NCBI RefSeq assembly: GCF_964199755.1
Contig: NC_133901.1
Coordinates: 25,081,583 to 25,145,582, forward strand
Direction of reading: 5' to 3'
Origin: Larus michahellis
Lineage: Eukaryota; Chordata; Aves; Charadriiformes; Laridae
Length of the DNA: 64,000 bases
Shown here piece after piece: positions 13,244 to 26,365 of the stretch. Under the pieces are notes generated by a model. That model did no database searches. It was not told the origin of the DNA and saw nothing but the letters and a program-made list of their open reading frames with translations. Position 1 is the first letter of the stretch, and the number at the start of each line of letters is the position of its first letter. A program made the translations under genes and the position numbers.

Positions 13244-16200
13244 CTGCCAGAAAGGAAAAAACACAGGGTCAGGACAAACAAAATAGCATTTAATTTGATA
13301 GGGTAGGTTTTAATTGTAACTTCATATCAGGATTAATCTCAGGATCAGTCTCAGGATCAGCTTCAATGTCTGCAGGCCAGAATGTTATCCTGAGTTGTTT
13401 TCTTACAAGTATTAATGTGCAGTTCCTTACTGCTTATATATGTATAATGCTACTTGAAAAGTATTGCTTTAAAGAAGAAAATCAGTCATGCGCTGTTTTA
13501 CAGGGAACACATATGAGCAGCGTTACCTGTGATAGTAAATACCTGCACTACCAGACATCCAACTTGACAGTCCCATGGCTTAATTCCTGGTTCAGACACG
13601 GACTTCCTCTTCAGTTTCAGGAAAGACACATCATCCGTGTTGTGCCTCCGTTCTCATGTACAGAGTGGTGATAAAAGATAAGGCCTGCGCTACCAAAACC
13701 AGTGTGATCTTTCCTTTGAAGCATATCTATTTAGGCACAGACAGGGCTTGCTAATGTTGCTTAACGAACTACTGTCTGTCAGCTATGTGCTTTCTTGAGC
13801 TACTGCACATTAAAACTGTGCACACTTTGACCATCTCCATTACTTCATTTGAGTTAACCTATAAAAAAAATAATTTACCTCACGTTTTTAGCAGGCAAGG
13901 AACATTCATGTGGCTAGGCAATGTACCTCAGACACGACACAACTCATTAAACTACAGGTGTATCATCAGCTCTGCTAACCTGTCAGCACAGGTTTCTATT
14001 GTCCTGCAGTTTCTCAATAAATCTGCAGACTGGTTCTCTAGCATCACTTCCATTGTAACACATCTCGTAAAATATAATAGATCCTATCCAGTCAATCAGT
14101 TTTGGCCTGACTGCAACAAAACAAGCCCTAGACTCTTCACAGTAAATAGCTATTTCTACTTCCTAACAAAATGTAAGTGTTGCAAAGCGCAAGTTGTCCT
14201 ATTAGGCAAAAGGACTGTCTACGTAGGCATGAAATTCACGAACGGCATAAAGCCTTTTCTTCCAGATTTCAATTTGAGGGTTTGTGATGGCCTTAATTAT
14301 TAGCAGCTCAAGTACTTTACCAGTAACTTCCTCAGTTGCTTGCTGTTTTTTCTATTTCTGTATGTGCTGACATTGTAAGTCATATTGTCACGGCAATGAA
14401 ACTGTAATTTGCTTCTGGTGAGAGTTACCTATCTCTGTGTCACTGAAGATGCAACATATCACTGTGTTATGAAATCAGAGAGGCACTAGCACTGTCTATC
14501 GCCTACATATCTTGCATCTGTTTTATAGGCAAAGGGGTTGCCTTATATCCTCAATAAGCTAAGGGCTAGATACAGCCATTCTCCAAGACTAACTGGATTT
14601 TCTGCAAACACCCAACTATGGTGCTATTTGCTTTCAGACCTGAAGGTATGCTACTGGCTACTCTCTTCACGCGTCCTGTTCCAAGCCACTGGCTGGCACA
14701 GCAGCAGACACCACTTCATCCTCTGTTGTGCAGTTTGTTACACTCAAATGCCTGCGTAATGTCAGCCGTGTTCATGTGAAACGTTCATTTTTGTTTCTAC
14801 AACAGCCATAAACAGTTTATAAAATGCCCATTACAATTTTTAAAGTAATGCTAGAATGAGGATGATGTTAGGCAAGGCAAAAAGTTCTTATTCCAGCTGT
14901 TGTCAGTACTCTGTTCGTATTTGCAGAGACCAGCAACAATGTTCAGTGACCGCACTTCATGACAAGTAGCTTTCAATAAAACATGATCCTGTTTAAAACC
15001 ACAGCATTGCTTGAGAAAAAATATTTTAATAAACCTGTGTACTGTTTACTGTTCCGTCAGCAGGTGATATTATAGCCATACTTTTAAAAGAACAGGATGT
15101 AATTAATGCAATGGCTTGCAGCTCCTTTGTTCAGATAAATTGATATTTTAAGGCTACAGTATTCTAGATGAATTCTTTAGCTTCAAAAGAGTAAGACCTG
15201 CCTACAGAATTACTTCTGTCTTCTTACTAACAGACAGCTTGATTTGATAAACAGGAAGTGAGAGCTCAGCCTTTTTTTCCATTCTGCTTACTTTGAGTTA
15301 CGAAGTTGAAAAAAACTTGCTGGCAAACAACGTGCCGGCAACTTTAGTTATGCCAATAACTTTCTTGAAAGCATGATAGAAAAAGGACTTTTTTCACTTA
15401 TGAACTAACAGTCTGAAATGTTAATTTTGGAATTAATTCAGCAAATAACATTAAAAGTTTTCTCATAGGGGTCAGAAATCCTGACTGCATGTTTCATTAT
15501 TCAAAACCGTGTTCTAAAGGATACGTGTTTGTATGATAAATGCACTTTGACCTTACACTGAGGTCAAAAGCGAATTACAGTTCTACAAAAAACACAGCAC
15601 AGTGTGATCATATTTTGTGTTTTTTATGTTAGTACTTTTGCCAGTCAGGAAGGCTGCCAGGCATTGTTATGGTCTCCTAAATACTATTGAGTTCCTCCCT
15701 CTTTCCTTTTTTATTTATTTTCTTTTTAAGAGGGCATCTGCCAGATACATTTAAAGTAAAAAGGAGTGATGAAAACCCAAGCAGGCCGAGACATCTCCAG
15801 TAATACAGAGAAACCCACAATTCACAGTTGAGACTTTTAAGAATCTTCCAAAAAAGCGAGATTATGGAACAAAGATTGGGCAACCCCCTGTAAGGGCAAC
15901 AGAAATTTCTGTGTGAGTTAGTGCTCCTCCTTTCTCATAACACAGGTCAGCTTCAGTATACCAGGTTTGATGAAGATGTTCAAATGCAATGGATTTGCCT
16001 TGGAAACTAAACACACACTTTGACTAAGACAAACCTCTTGCAACCAACTAGCCGGAAAAAGGATGAAGATTCAGCAAAATCTGACTAGTCTGACTGCCAC
16101 AGTATTTTCCTGTCTCCACCCACCACAGCTCTGGTAGTCCCCGACAGTCTAGTTCTTTCTGAGAATGGCAGAGTCCGGCAGTAACGACAGACAGGCACAC

Positions 16201-17276
16201 AATGGTGCTGCGTCAGCAAGGAATTTGAGCAGATGGTGAAATCCTAGTTCTGCTGAGTTCCCCAGTGTACATTCTAAGCATAACTTAAAAGTTTTTATAA
16301 TGATAACCACTACAATACACAGGAATATGTATTACTGTGCTAGATAAACAATAATACTTGGAAAAAACCCAAAATAATATATTGTAATACTGTAAAAAAA
16401 CGCTTGTAAAGGCTTAGAAGCTTCATGTGAATATGTGATGTCTTTGAGCATAAATTTGAGGTTTTAAAACGTCCCTCCGCACTCCTAAATTCTTTAAATT
16501 CATGTAATTTTTTTAAGAAAGAGAACATTACAAAAAGTAAATATTGCAAGGGAGTGGGGGGAAAAGTATAGTAACAAAGTAAAGTATTTTAGTTGTTATA
16601 TACTGGAAAAGAGAAAAGGCTATGATATTGTAAAGGACTGTAAACTTCCTCCAGTGCTTCACTTTTTGCATCCAGCCCGAATTGCCACAATGCTGCCTCC
16701 CCAAGCCTGGGGATAGCCAGTGAAATCCCTCCTGAGGACCAGGGCAGTACTGAATGAATCTGAGAACGCTGTACTGCATTATAGCGTTATAAAAAACCCC
16801 ACTTACCTACGGAAGAAGTTTACATACTTAGAAGTTTATATTTTGTAAAATGTTTAGAGTTTGTAGACAGAAGGTAAAGCTCGCTTGTGTTATGCTGCCA
16901 GAGCTAGCCACTTTTAAAAAAGAGGATAAACAGATTAAACAGTGGGGTTTATAAAGTTTTGGTGTCAATGAACTCAAGGTAACAGCTTCGCCTGCAAGTG
17001 AACGCAGTGTCTGCAGGAGGCAAGACTGCCACGTAAAAGAGTTCAGGCAACCATTCTGCAAGCATAAAGCTATGCAGTATGCTAAATGATGGTCAGATTT
17101 CTACTGCACCTTATTTCTGTTCCTGTTCTTCTTCCTTAGTTACCCTTCTCACCCTAAATTCAGAATAGCCTCTCTCTCTCTGTGTCACAATTTAGCTTGA
17201 AACTTGTTTTCCTCTCTCTAGGGTGTAAATAAAAGAAATATCTTACAGTTTAGAACAAAAATAAGACAGGTTTTAC
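13244..17276 (-). other. SLC9A9: SLC9A9 intron 2 (4.0 kb)
   Basis: Intron between exons 2 and 3. A short GGATCAG/CTCAGGATCAG tandem lies near 13330-13360, just upstream of exon 3. A 172-codon plus-strand open frame lies at 13785-14303, antisense to the gene. It matches nothing I recognise, has no clear splice or promoter context, and is probably chance. No clear mobile element was seen. Confidence 0.8.
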
Positions 17277-17479
17277 CTTTTGAAGCATTGCATTGCCCTG
17301 GTGACCGTTGACGTTGTGGTGGCTGATCTCTCTTTTGTATTGATATTCATACACCTGATTAGTTATATTAATAAGTAGAGTGGATGGCCCAGATTTCAGC
17401 TTTTCACATTCATAAACAGTTCCACTGTCGACATCTGATGCTTTTGTTGCGTATCGTATAATTAATCCCATTACAAGGC
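17277..17479 (-). CDS. SLC9A9: SLC9A9 coding exon 2 (NHE9 residues 59-126)
   Basis: This 203-bp exon has an acceptor CTCTCCAG before 17479 and a donor GTAAAA at 17276. Two bases complete the glycine codon split from exon 1, then 67 codons follow. The product begins LVMGLIIRYATKASDVDSG and ends GHQGNAMLQK, and is close to human NHE9 along its length. It covers the end of the first membrane region and the first large luminal loop. A potential N-glycosylation sequon (N96-I-T) lies in the LLINITNQVYEY stretch and is also present in the human protein. A CR1 LINE in the same orientation ends 206 bp upstream of the acceptor. Confidence 0.96.
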
Positions 17480-17684
17480 CTGGAGAGTAAAAACAAAACA
17501 AAAACAAAACCAAGGAGATCAGGTACCTTTAAGTATCTGATGCTATACAATTACTGATTTGGAAAAAAAAATGAACTCTATTAAAGCTACGACACCACTT
17601 TCTCAGGGTTTCCACCTTCACAGAGGCACACCTCACTCAACACTTCATGGATGACCATAAAATATTCTTCCAAGATGGTAATTT

Positions 17685-18842
17685 CACAGAATCACAGAAT
17701 CACAGCAACTTCAGAGTTGGAAGGGACCTCTAGAGATCATCTAGTCCAACTCCCCTGCTAGAGCAGGATTGCCTAGAGCACATTACTCAGGACTGCATCC
17801 AGGCAAATCTTGAAAATCTCCAGAGAAGGGGACTCCACAACCTCCCTGGGCAGCCTGTTCCAGTGCTCTGTCACCCTCACCGCAAAGAAGTTTTTCCGTG
17901 TATTTGAACGGAACTTCCTATGTTCTAGCTTGTGCCCATTGCCCCTTGTCCTGTCACTGGGAACCATTGAAAAGAGCCCGGCTCCGTCCTCCTTAAACCC
18001 ACCCTTTAGATACTTGTATGCCATAACAAGGTCTCCCCTCAGCCTTCTCTTCTCCAGGCTAAAGAGTCACAGCTCTCTCAGCCTTTCCTCATAAGGAAGA
18101 TGCTCCAATCACTCAATCATCTTTGTTGCCCTATGCTGGACTCTCTCCAGTAGTTCCCTGTCTCTCTTGAACTGGGGAGCCCAAAACTGGACACAGTACT
18201 CCAGTTGTGGCCTCACCAGTGCAGAGTAGAAGGGGAGAATGACCTCCTTCAACCTACTGGCCACACTCTTCCCTATGCAGCCCAGGATTCCATTGGCCTT
18301 CTTGGCAACAAGGGCACATTGTTGGCTCATGGATAATTTACTGTCTACCAGGACCCCCAGGTCCTTCTCCTCAGAACTACTTCCCAGCAGGTCCACCCCT
18401 AACCGATGCTGGTGCTTAGCATTCTTCCTCCCCAGGTGCAGGACCTTGCACTTGCTTTTGTTGAACCTCATTAGGTTCTTCTCTGCCCAGCTCTCCAGCC
18501 TGTCCAGGTCACGCTGGATGGCAGCACAGCCCTCCGGAGTGTCAGCCACCCCTCCCAGTTTGGTATCATCAGCAAACTTGCTGAGGATACACTCTGTCCC
18601 ATCATCCAAGTCATTAATGAATGTACTGAACAAAATTGGACTGAGTATTGACCCCTGGGGGACACCACTGGTTACAGGCCTCCAACTGGACTCTGTGCCG
18701 CTGATCACAACCCTCTGAGTTCTGTCACACAGCCAGCTCTCGATCCACCTCACCGTCACCTCATCTAGCCCATACTTCCTCAGCTTCCTAATGAGGATGT
18801 TATGGGAGACAGTGTCAAAAGCCTTGCTAAAGTCTATTTCAT
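17685..18842 (-). mobile_element. CR1 LINE, 5'-truncated, largely readable RT and ORF2 C-terminus
   Basis: The element is on the minus strand. Its 3' tail, with tandem ATTCTGTG-type 8-mers (complement of ACAGAATCACAGAATCACAG), lies at 17685-17705, and its 5' truncation is near 18842 inside the reverse-transcriptase domain. The reading frame runs [14 protein letters not shown], then [13 protein letters not shown], then the catalytic FADDTKL (Asp codons 18565-18570), then [16 protein letters not shown], and on to the C-terminal [16 protein letters not shown]. The whole 1.07 kb stays in one frame, interrupted only by two TGA codons (18109-18111 and 18067-18069). It is therefore one of the better preserved copies here, although it lacks the endonuclease and 5' half and cannot be active. 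Confidence 0.95.
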
Positions 18843-21800
18843 TAGAATAAGAATACAGATGTTGGTCTGACATACGTTCAGCTGTACTCCTGTTTTTTGT
18901 TATCCAGTTGCTGGAATCATTCTGATATAGTTATTAACTGAGTTGCTCAACCACCCCATTTTCAACAGATACATAGAGAAGAGGGATGCCTGCATAACCG
19001 ATGTGCTGTACTGAGCATACAAAAATCAGCTGTGCTTTTGGTGATTTCATACACTTCATTCATGAGGGCAAAACTCTTAACACAGTATCCTTAGGCACAT
19101 TCTACTTTCTGTAGAAGACTCTATTTTTGAGACTCTATAAAGATGGGAAAATAAAAGCAGGAAGAAGGAAAGGAATATCAAGACTGGGATTAATTGATTT
19201 GATTATCTACAATTTAGGACTCTTACTAAGACAGACATTTTGGCTCCCTTTACTTTTAACAGAGAGGAAAATGTACTTCTGCAACTGTCCTCTGGAAGGT
19301 ACGCTTCTTTCTTTTGGCTCTAGTGGGAGCTTGCATGATTATTTCAGGAGAGTTGACTAATATTTAGCTAGATAACATTACTGAGATTATTTCCACCCTC
19401 AGAGAGTTGGATTTGGTTTCAAATTTAATTTCCATGCTTTTTTTATGTCCATGCTTTAAGTCCCATGTACATGATAAACAGCTTTACAGTAACTAATTAT
19501 GAACACATTCATAAAATGCTAAGAATACTCAGATTAAATATTGGTGGAAGACATCTAAACATCTAGATGGATATACTTACTAATGAAAGATAAGAGAGAA
19601 ATTAAATTACAGGAAATAGCTGATAAACATCTAAAAAATAATGATATTTAAGTTTTATCCAGTAATCTGATGCCATGGTGACAAAAGTGATCATAAATGC
19701 CTAGAGAGATAAATAGAATGTCTTTGTTATTGACACATTTTCCCATAACAGCGGCTCTCTGAACTGCTAATTTCTAGCATACACACAAGGCAAGTCTGTA
19801 GCTTCCCGGACTGCAGCTACTAGAGAGTAACAGCTGTGCTGCTTGTTTAGTATGCGTATGTATTTATGCTTGTTTTGTATCTATTGTTTAGTATGGTTGG
19901 TTTCTTTAAAGGGTAGAGGATATAGATAAGCAGTAGAAAATCCCAAGGCCACTTTCACAAGTTGTAGAGCATTTGTGCAATAAATCAGATAATAAATCTA
20001 GCTGTAGTAAAAGATGGAATTCCTCAAAATTTTAGGGGAAAGCACAAATGGGAAAAGGGAAGCAAGCACTGCCCCTGCTACTATGAAATATGACTTCTCC
20101 AGTGGTCAGCCCCAGATGTTCAAAATCATGAGTCAGAACCCAGGAAACCATTAATTAGTTAAAACAGCCAGGGTTTTCATCTTATTTTTATTAGATTTCC
20201 TCTAGAAAAACCACATATTTCATTTCCAAATTAGATTTCAAATACATTAAAAATTCAACTTCATTTGGTGGTTGGACAAGAATTTATGTTTTCTTCTTAC
20301 TCTGTAAAATAGAAAAGTTTTAGTTTTTCCTTTACCATTTTTGTTCCTATCACTCAATGTTTTAAGCTATAGCCTCTGTTGCACTTCTGTTACCAGGTAT
20401 TACATAGACTTAATCAGCTCAGGTAACAAAAACATTTTGCAGACCACCAATGCCTGTGCAAGGACACTGGCAGAAAAGGACTGCTCAAGAACAGCAACAT
20501 TTGGCAACACACTTTGCCAGCATCAGTAACAGGTCACAAGATGGAATAGGTTTCGAATAGTCAGGAGAAAGAAGTGTTTTGTTAGACAAATGTGCTGTTA
20601 CAACCTGTTCACGCATCCCCATTCTCTCCTCTTTCCTTTCCCTTTTCTTTCCTTCTGCATTCTTTCTGTCTGCTTGCCAAATTTCCCTGTATGTCCCTCA
20701 TTACATTTCCCACACATGATTCTTCTGTGCTTGCCCAACTTCTTGTCTTGCTGCATTTCCTGGTCTCTAACCTTTACCTGTTCGTTTACAGCATCTGTCA
20801 TATTAACCTGCCTTTTTCTGGACAGTAATTTTTTTCTACTAGCCTGGTTTCTCTTATACCAGCAACAATGAGCATTGTACTTATTAGTACAAGTCGTCTT
20901 GGTGCATACAGAAGACAAGACTTTGAGGAAATAGTGCTGTTTTTAATGGAGAGCTCAAAAGTGGAGAATGAAGAGCTAAAAACATGAAAGTGATTTTTAA
21001 AATAAGTGTTTATATCCTAGTATTCAGAGTTGTTCTGATTTATTTTTTAGCCTTTAAAGTTTAACTGTTTACATGGCTTGTACACATCATAACTTTCAGA
21101 ATGGCAACATCGAAGTGCTGAAGGGAGATCAGTGGAGACTGGCTGACATTGCCTTTACCATCTCTATTGTACAGCCAGGTGGACTACTATGTCCTACAAC
21201 ATTTTGAGATTCCCAGTATGTGTGTTGTATTGGCTAATATAGCATATACTTCGAAACACATCCTGTTTGATAGTTTTTAAAAATAAAAACAAATGTTCTC
21301 AATTATAGTAATGCAATTGCACTGAAATGTTCAAGGGTAAATTATTTCAACACGTAGTGTGAAGTTTAGACTAGGAGTAGGGGACTGTTCTTACTCTGTA
21401 TTCTGAGAAATGATGTTATCTTCATCTGTAGTCTCAAACTGTCTCTGTAAGAATTTTCTAAAATGGAAAACAATGCAAATATTGTAGATCCTAGTCCTGC
21501 AAGACAGCTCTTGAGTATAAATAAATTAATTTGCAGAAATATTTTTAAAATATGATCACAGTAGCTGTAGAGAAATAAAGATCAACACTGACTGAGATTT
21601 ACAACTGGAATTGAAGTTTGCATTTTGGGTTTTCTTCTACCAGCTTTAGATCTTATCCTCTGATGGAGTCCAGATCCAGGTAACATAACAAAAACAAATA
21701 ATGAAATGATAATGAAAGAACAAGGAAATGTGAGAGTATCCAACAGTATACACGTATTGGAGAAATTATATTAGAGAAGATTATAACAGTCAATATTCTC

Positions 21801-22584
21801 AGGGCATCAATGGGGTTTTAAGGTCTTTTTAATTCTCAAGGAAATTCTATAATGTATTACATTTGAACAAAATATGGACAGGATCCATAATGATGACTTC
21901 AGAATATTCTCCAATGCAATATGGAAGGTTCAGACGAAGACAATTGCTATCACTACACTATATTGTAAGAGTCAATATAAGCGATGGGATTGTATTCTTC
22001 CTTCAGTAATAATAAATGTGCCAAAGACCCTATATAAAATCCCCAGGGAATTAAAAATCTGGGAAGAGTGTATTTAATATTTTAGTAGGTGTATAATTTA
22101 TGGAATTCACTTTCTGCTTTAAATCATTATATAACATTTCTTCCCTGGTAGAATTCAGGAGGCAGATTATATAGAAATAATTAATTTTTAAGTAGGCGTA
22201 TAATGTATTCTCCCTTCTACTATTCTCCCCTCCAAACTGAAATAATGCTTTTGTCATGTATCTTCTGAAACATTCTTTATAGTTCATTTAAAGAAAAAAA
22301 AAGATTGGGGAAATACCATTTGGATATATCTACTATGAAAAAAGAATAATAATTTCTGATTTCCTTGCAATCAGTATTTCATGGCAGAATAATTTAACAT
22401 GAAATTTTTCTCACAAAGTTCTATGGACTTTGTTATGTAAAATCATACCTTCTCTACAAATAGTTCTGACTTCATAGTGGCATGCACAGAAAGCCTGGCT
22501 TTACCACTTAAGTTCAGGAATTTGGCAGTTAAAACTCCCTGAAGATGAGTCAGGAATGATGCTGCATCCATTACCTATATCCGT

Positions 22585-22617
22585 TAACCAATACCTATTA
22601 TACTAAGGTATTGGTTA
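22585..22617. repeat. Perfect 12-bp inverted repeat (hairpin)
   Basis: TAACCAATACCT at 22585-22596 is followed by a 9-base spacer and its exact reverse complement AGGTATTGGTTA at 22606-22617. There is no T-run terminator or known element around it. It lies in intron 1 of SLC9A9. It could be the remnant end of a DNA transposon or simply chance. Confidence 0.85.
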
Positions 22618-23037
22618 GCATGAATAAAAAGTTTCAAATAGTACTACATCAGTTAAGGATGTAGGTAATTGTAAATGCAAACTCTTATGCAAGGCTAAAC
22701 TTGAGCGTAGTGGCACAACGTAGAGTACCTGTCTTGTATTCTAGGAGTCCAAATCCAATTATAAAAATTTTCATCTCAGCTTCCCCGTGTTGAAGATATT
22801 TTCTTTCAAAACTAGTACCAGGGCTTCTTTTAATTCATGTTTTAAAGCACATTTAAATGCAGGATTGAAACAGAAAAGGGTATAACTAATGTTACAGATT
22901 TCTTTGAAAAAGTCTCAATTGATCTTTGAAGTAAGATCTTGAAGCAAAATTTCACTCTAACTAGAACTCAGTCATGTTTCAATTGAAAGCAATGAAGGTT
23001 TTCCAACTTCTTCAGTGGAAGTAGGATAAAATCCTTA

Positions 23038-23310
23038 ATCATAGATGAGAGCATTGGAAGGGATTTCATAAGCCATTCATGCCAAACTCCTGAGCTAAAC
23101 AGGACTGTTCTTTCCCCAGGATTTTATCTAGTCAGCTGTTAAATGCGTTCCTCAATAATGACATTCAGGGAGGCAGTTTTAGCCATTACTTGATTTTTCC
23201 AACTATTTTAGAATTTCTTCCACATTTCTTTGTTTGCCTCAAGAATGCTATTCCTGTCTTCCATCTACCTCCTACAATGTCAGTTTCTGCCTCAATCATG
23301 ATTTTCCTCA
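23038..23310 (-). mobile_element. Ancient L3/CR1-type LINE relic, antisense
   Basis: On the plus strand the order of blocks follows the complement of old amniote CR1/L3 3' ends: TCATAGATGAGAGCATTGGAAGGG, then an AACTCCTGAGCTAAACAGGACTGTTC block, then ATCTAGTCAGCTGTTAAATG, then CAATAATGACATTCAGGGAGGCAGTTTTAG. Divergence is high and there is no reading frame. Confidence 0.6.
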
Positions 23311-26300
23311 TGTATTCCTCTGAATCCTGACAATGTCTCTTCATTATGAATGTTGTAGTCAGGAAGACAAAGAAGTACTCTTTGTTATTTCATTGAGGGC
23401 TGGAGATTCTTCTTTCTGGGACTTGTTACATCCATTGCTGCCTTTGAGAATTAGGAACACACTCACAATCGGAAGAAAAGTACAATTATTCCACACAAGA
23501 AGCAGAATGGATGTAGGAGGTGTACAAATCATATTGCCTAATCATTAGACATCTCTACCAAAGCGGAATAGAGAACTCTGCTACGTGCCTCACTTCCAAA
23601 CAAGCCGTATGGGATCCTCACAAGAAGCTAAGGAAGGGCTACTGTGAGGCAGCTTCCCCGTGCACACCTGGCAACAGCCAAACTGGAGAGAAGAAAAAAA
23701 GAGTGGTAGACCTCCAATCCCAGCCCTCCAATCCCCTCAAAACTTCAGGAAGCATCTCTAACCACAGCAACACAAAGCCATTTCTTGTGAGTGCTGCAAT
23801 GACTGTATTCTGTCATTCATCCTTTTTATGTTTTCCTTCTGGTCTGATCGACTAGTCTCACAGAGCACAACTTTGAGGGCAGATAGATCCTCCATCAGGC
23901 TCACCTCCACCCTAACGGGCATCACACATTCCCTAGGGATGACAACTATTCAAGCTGAGAACAATTTCAACCACAGTTGCTAATTAACCTAGCCAATAAA
24001 AGGCACAGATAGTATTGGTGGGAGTTTTGTTTGTCTGTTACGGTGGGTTTTCTTTAATTACATTCTGGCTGCCTACCTGCAGGAGTGCTTTAGCCTCTTA
24101 GTCACAGGTAACTGGTGGCACCTACATGTAGCCCGAATACTTATGTTCTGGGGAGGATGAAAAATATTGAATACTTACGTTTTTTAATTATGGTAGCTCT
24201 GGGCTATTCCCCCACTAATGTGGAGGGCTATGATTTATGTATTATATGGGGAATTTAGCACCTAACATTTTATGACTGAGGTATCTAAAGAGATCAGGCT
24301 CTGCAGGAGCTGGCTAATAGGCACTTAAGTCTTTTTTTTTAGTCTGGTACTAAGAGACCATCTTCTGGGGTCTGGTCCCAAGAGAAAGGCCACCTATTCT
24401 TATCTGAGAGAAGTGGCATTCAGTTTTCATTACTGCTTGTGTAGATAATCTACCACAGTAATTCTGACTATGCTGTTGTATAGAAAACCGTGCTGATAAT
24501 GTATATAAAGGATGCGCTTCCCTTTCTGGGTGGCACAAAGTTACCCTTTCATGCTTACCTGACTCCTTGATATACAGAAATCAGTAAGTACGTTGACTTT
24601 ACTATTTGGGATCTGTTTGTCAAACCTAGCTACGGTGTGCAGAGAAATTTGTTCTCTGAGATACTGGAAAACAATGGAATAAATGAAGAAACAGGTAAGT
24701 CTGTATTCTTCTTCATCATTTGTGAGTGATTTTTCAGATTGGTGTCAAAACAAACAAAAAAATTTGAGTGTTCAAATACTTTCAAGCTAAATGCCTTGAA
24801 ATGTGTGTATATATATATCTACACATATTTTTTTTTGTGAAGTAATGTTGAATTCCTGTTGAATTGATTATGGGTTATGCTAAATGGTTTGGGTTTTTTT
24901 TCTTTGCAACTGCAGAAAGATTTTTAATTTAAGTATAACTATATTTAGTGTTGAACTATTGCTTTGCTAAAAAAATATTAATATATCTTATTTTTTAAAG
25001 TTTCTAAATGGACAGTTTTCCAGTACAGGCTTTTCTTTAGCTGGAACTATTAAGCCTAAAACTGCATTTTCCTACAAAGCTTATGCAAAAAACCCCCAAA
25101 CAACCCTTTCACTTGTTCTATACTTTAAAGAGAACTCTCTATCAGGCTGTTCCTCGTGTTCAATTTGTGGCTGTTCAGCACTTTGCAGTAACTGTGAAAC
25201 TTCTTCCTGTTTTTGTATTTCTTTGTTGTTTTTTTTCCCCCTGGCCTTCCTCATATTTCACTTTCTCCATCCTTTCCGCTGCTATACCCCTAATGGCACA
25301 TTGCCTTGATAGGGAATACAGACTCATTTGTCATACTGTGGGACACAGCCTGCAAACAAGTGGCCATATTCTTCTATCACCTGAAGCAAAATTATCAGTT
25401 TCTTGTGCTGCTATTCATGTATATAGCAAATAGCTGGATGGGCTGGAGTAAAGCAAACTCTAGGGCAGAGACTTTGGGTTTGTACAAAACAGGTATAAAC
25501 CAGAACTGTTCTGACAAAGAAGGCAGGAAATAATTGAGGACAGGATTCAGATCACTGTCAGTTCTTGGTGCTATGAAGATTTTCTTATGAAGTTGCTGCC
25601 TGTTGATCTGACACCACTATCATGACTTCTGAAATTCTTTTCATAATTGCTGTTCCACAATGCTAAAGATACCTAAACCATATCCAAAATTTCTAATGAT
25701 AAAAAGGACATCATCAGCTTTCTGTATCCTATGAATAAGATTTTTCTCCCCTTTTGAAGGTTTCCATAAATAATGCAAGGCTAAATAGTTTATTTGCAAT
25801 CACAAGAAATGTTTCCTTTGTTCATGAATGTTTTAATAATTCAAAAGCTCTGTCCTGCTGGAGCACTAATCTCTTAACTGATCAAAAGAATATAATGAGC
25901 TGGTTATCGTCATGATGTGTAGATTATGTTCTGGGCAGGCAGAAAAACAGAACCAAAAGATAAAACTAATTAAATACTGATTTTATTGTGTAATGTTGTA
26001 TTCCCCCATGTTTAATTTCTATTTTGATAGGCCTTTGTCTAAATTCTCAACAAATGTTGTCAGCTGCACATGGGAAACGGCACAATAGTGTAAAGGAAGC
26101 TACTATAGAAGAGTCACCCATCTAATCAGAAAAAATTGTCGTCATTTACAAGTTGATCAAAATGTATATATTGCATGGTGTTTCGTGGCTTTCCCTTTGA
26201 GAGATGTTAATAGAAATGCAACAAGCAAATGTATTCAGTGATGCTATGAAGCCTGTACCCTGTAAAACTGTTAAACAACAATCTAGGTGATGTCTGACAA

Positions 26301-26350
26301 TGAAAACCATTGCATTTAAACCAAGTATCGTGTGATGTGTCTTTCTGTCT

Positions 26351-26365
26351 CAACTGACTCAGTTG
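26351..26365. promoter_or_regulatory. Palindromic AP-1-like site
   Basis: CAACTGACTCAGTTG is a 15-base palindrome around a central base. It contains the full AP-1 consensus TGACTCA, with flanks extending the symmetry. It lies in SLC9A9 intron 1, 1.4 kb downstream of exon 1. The motif match is exact, but whether it is used is unknown. Confidence 0.35.

Noticed and set aside
17810..18718. Plus-strand open frames of 94 and 159 codons
   Set aside because: They are antisense shadows of the minus-strand CR1 at 17685-18842.
20590..20918. Overlapping open frames on both strands in a pyrimidine-rich patch
   Set aside because: Low-complexity CT-rich DNA lacks stops on both strands, and there is no homology.
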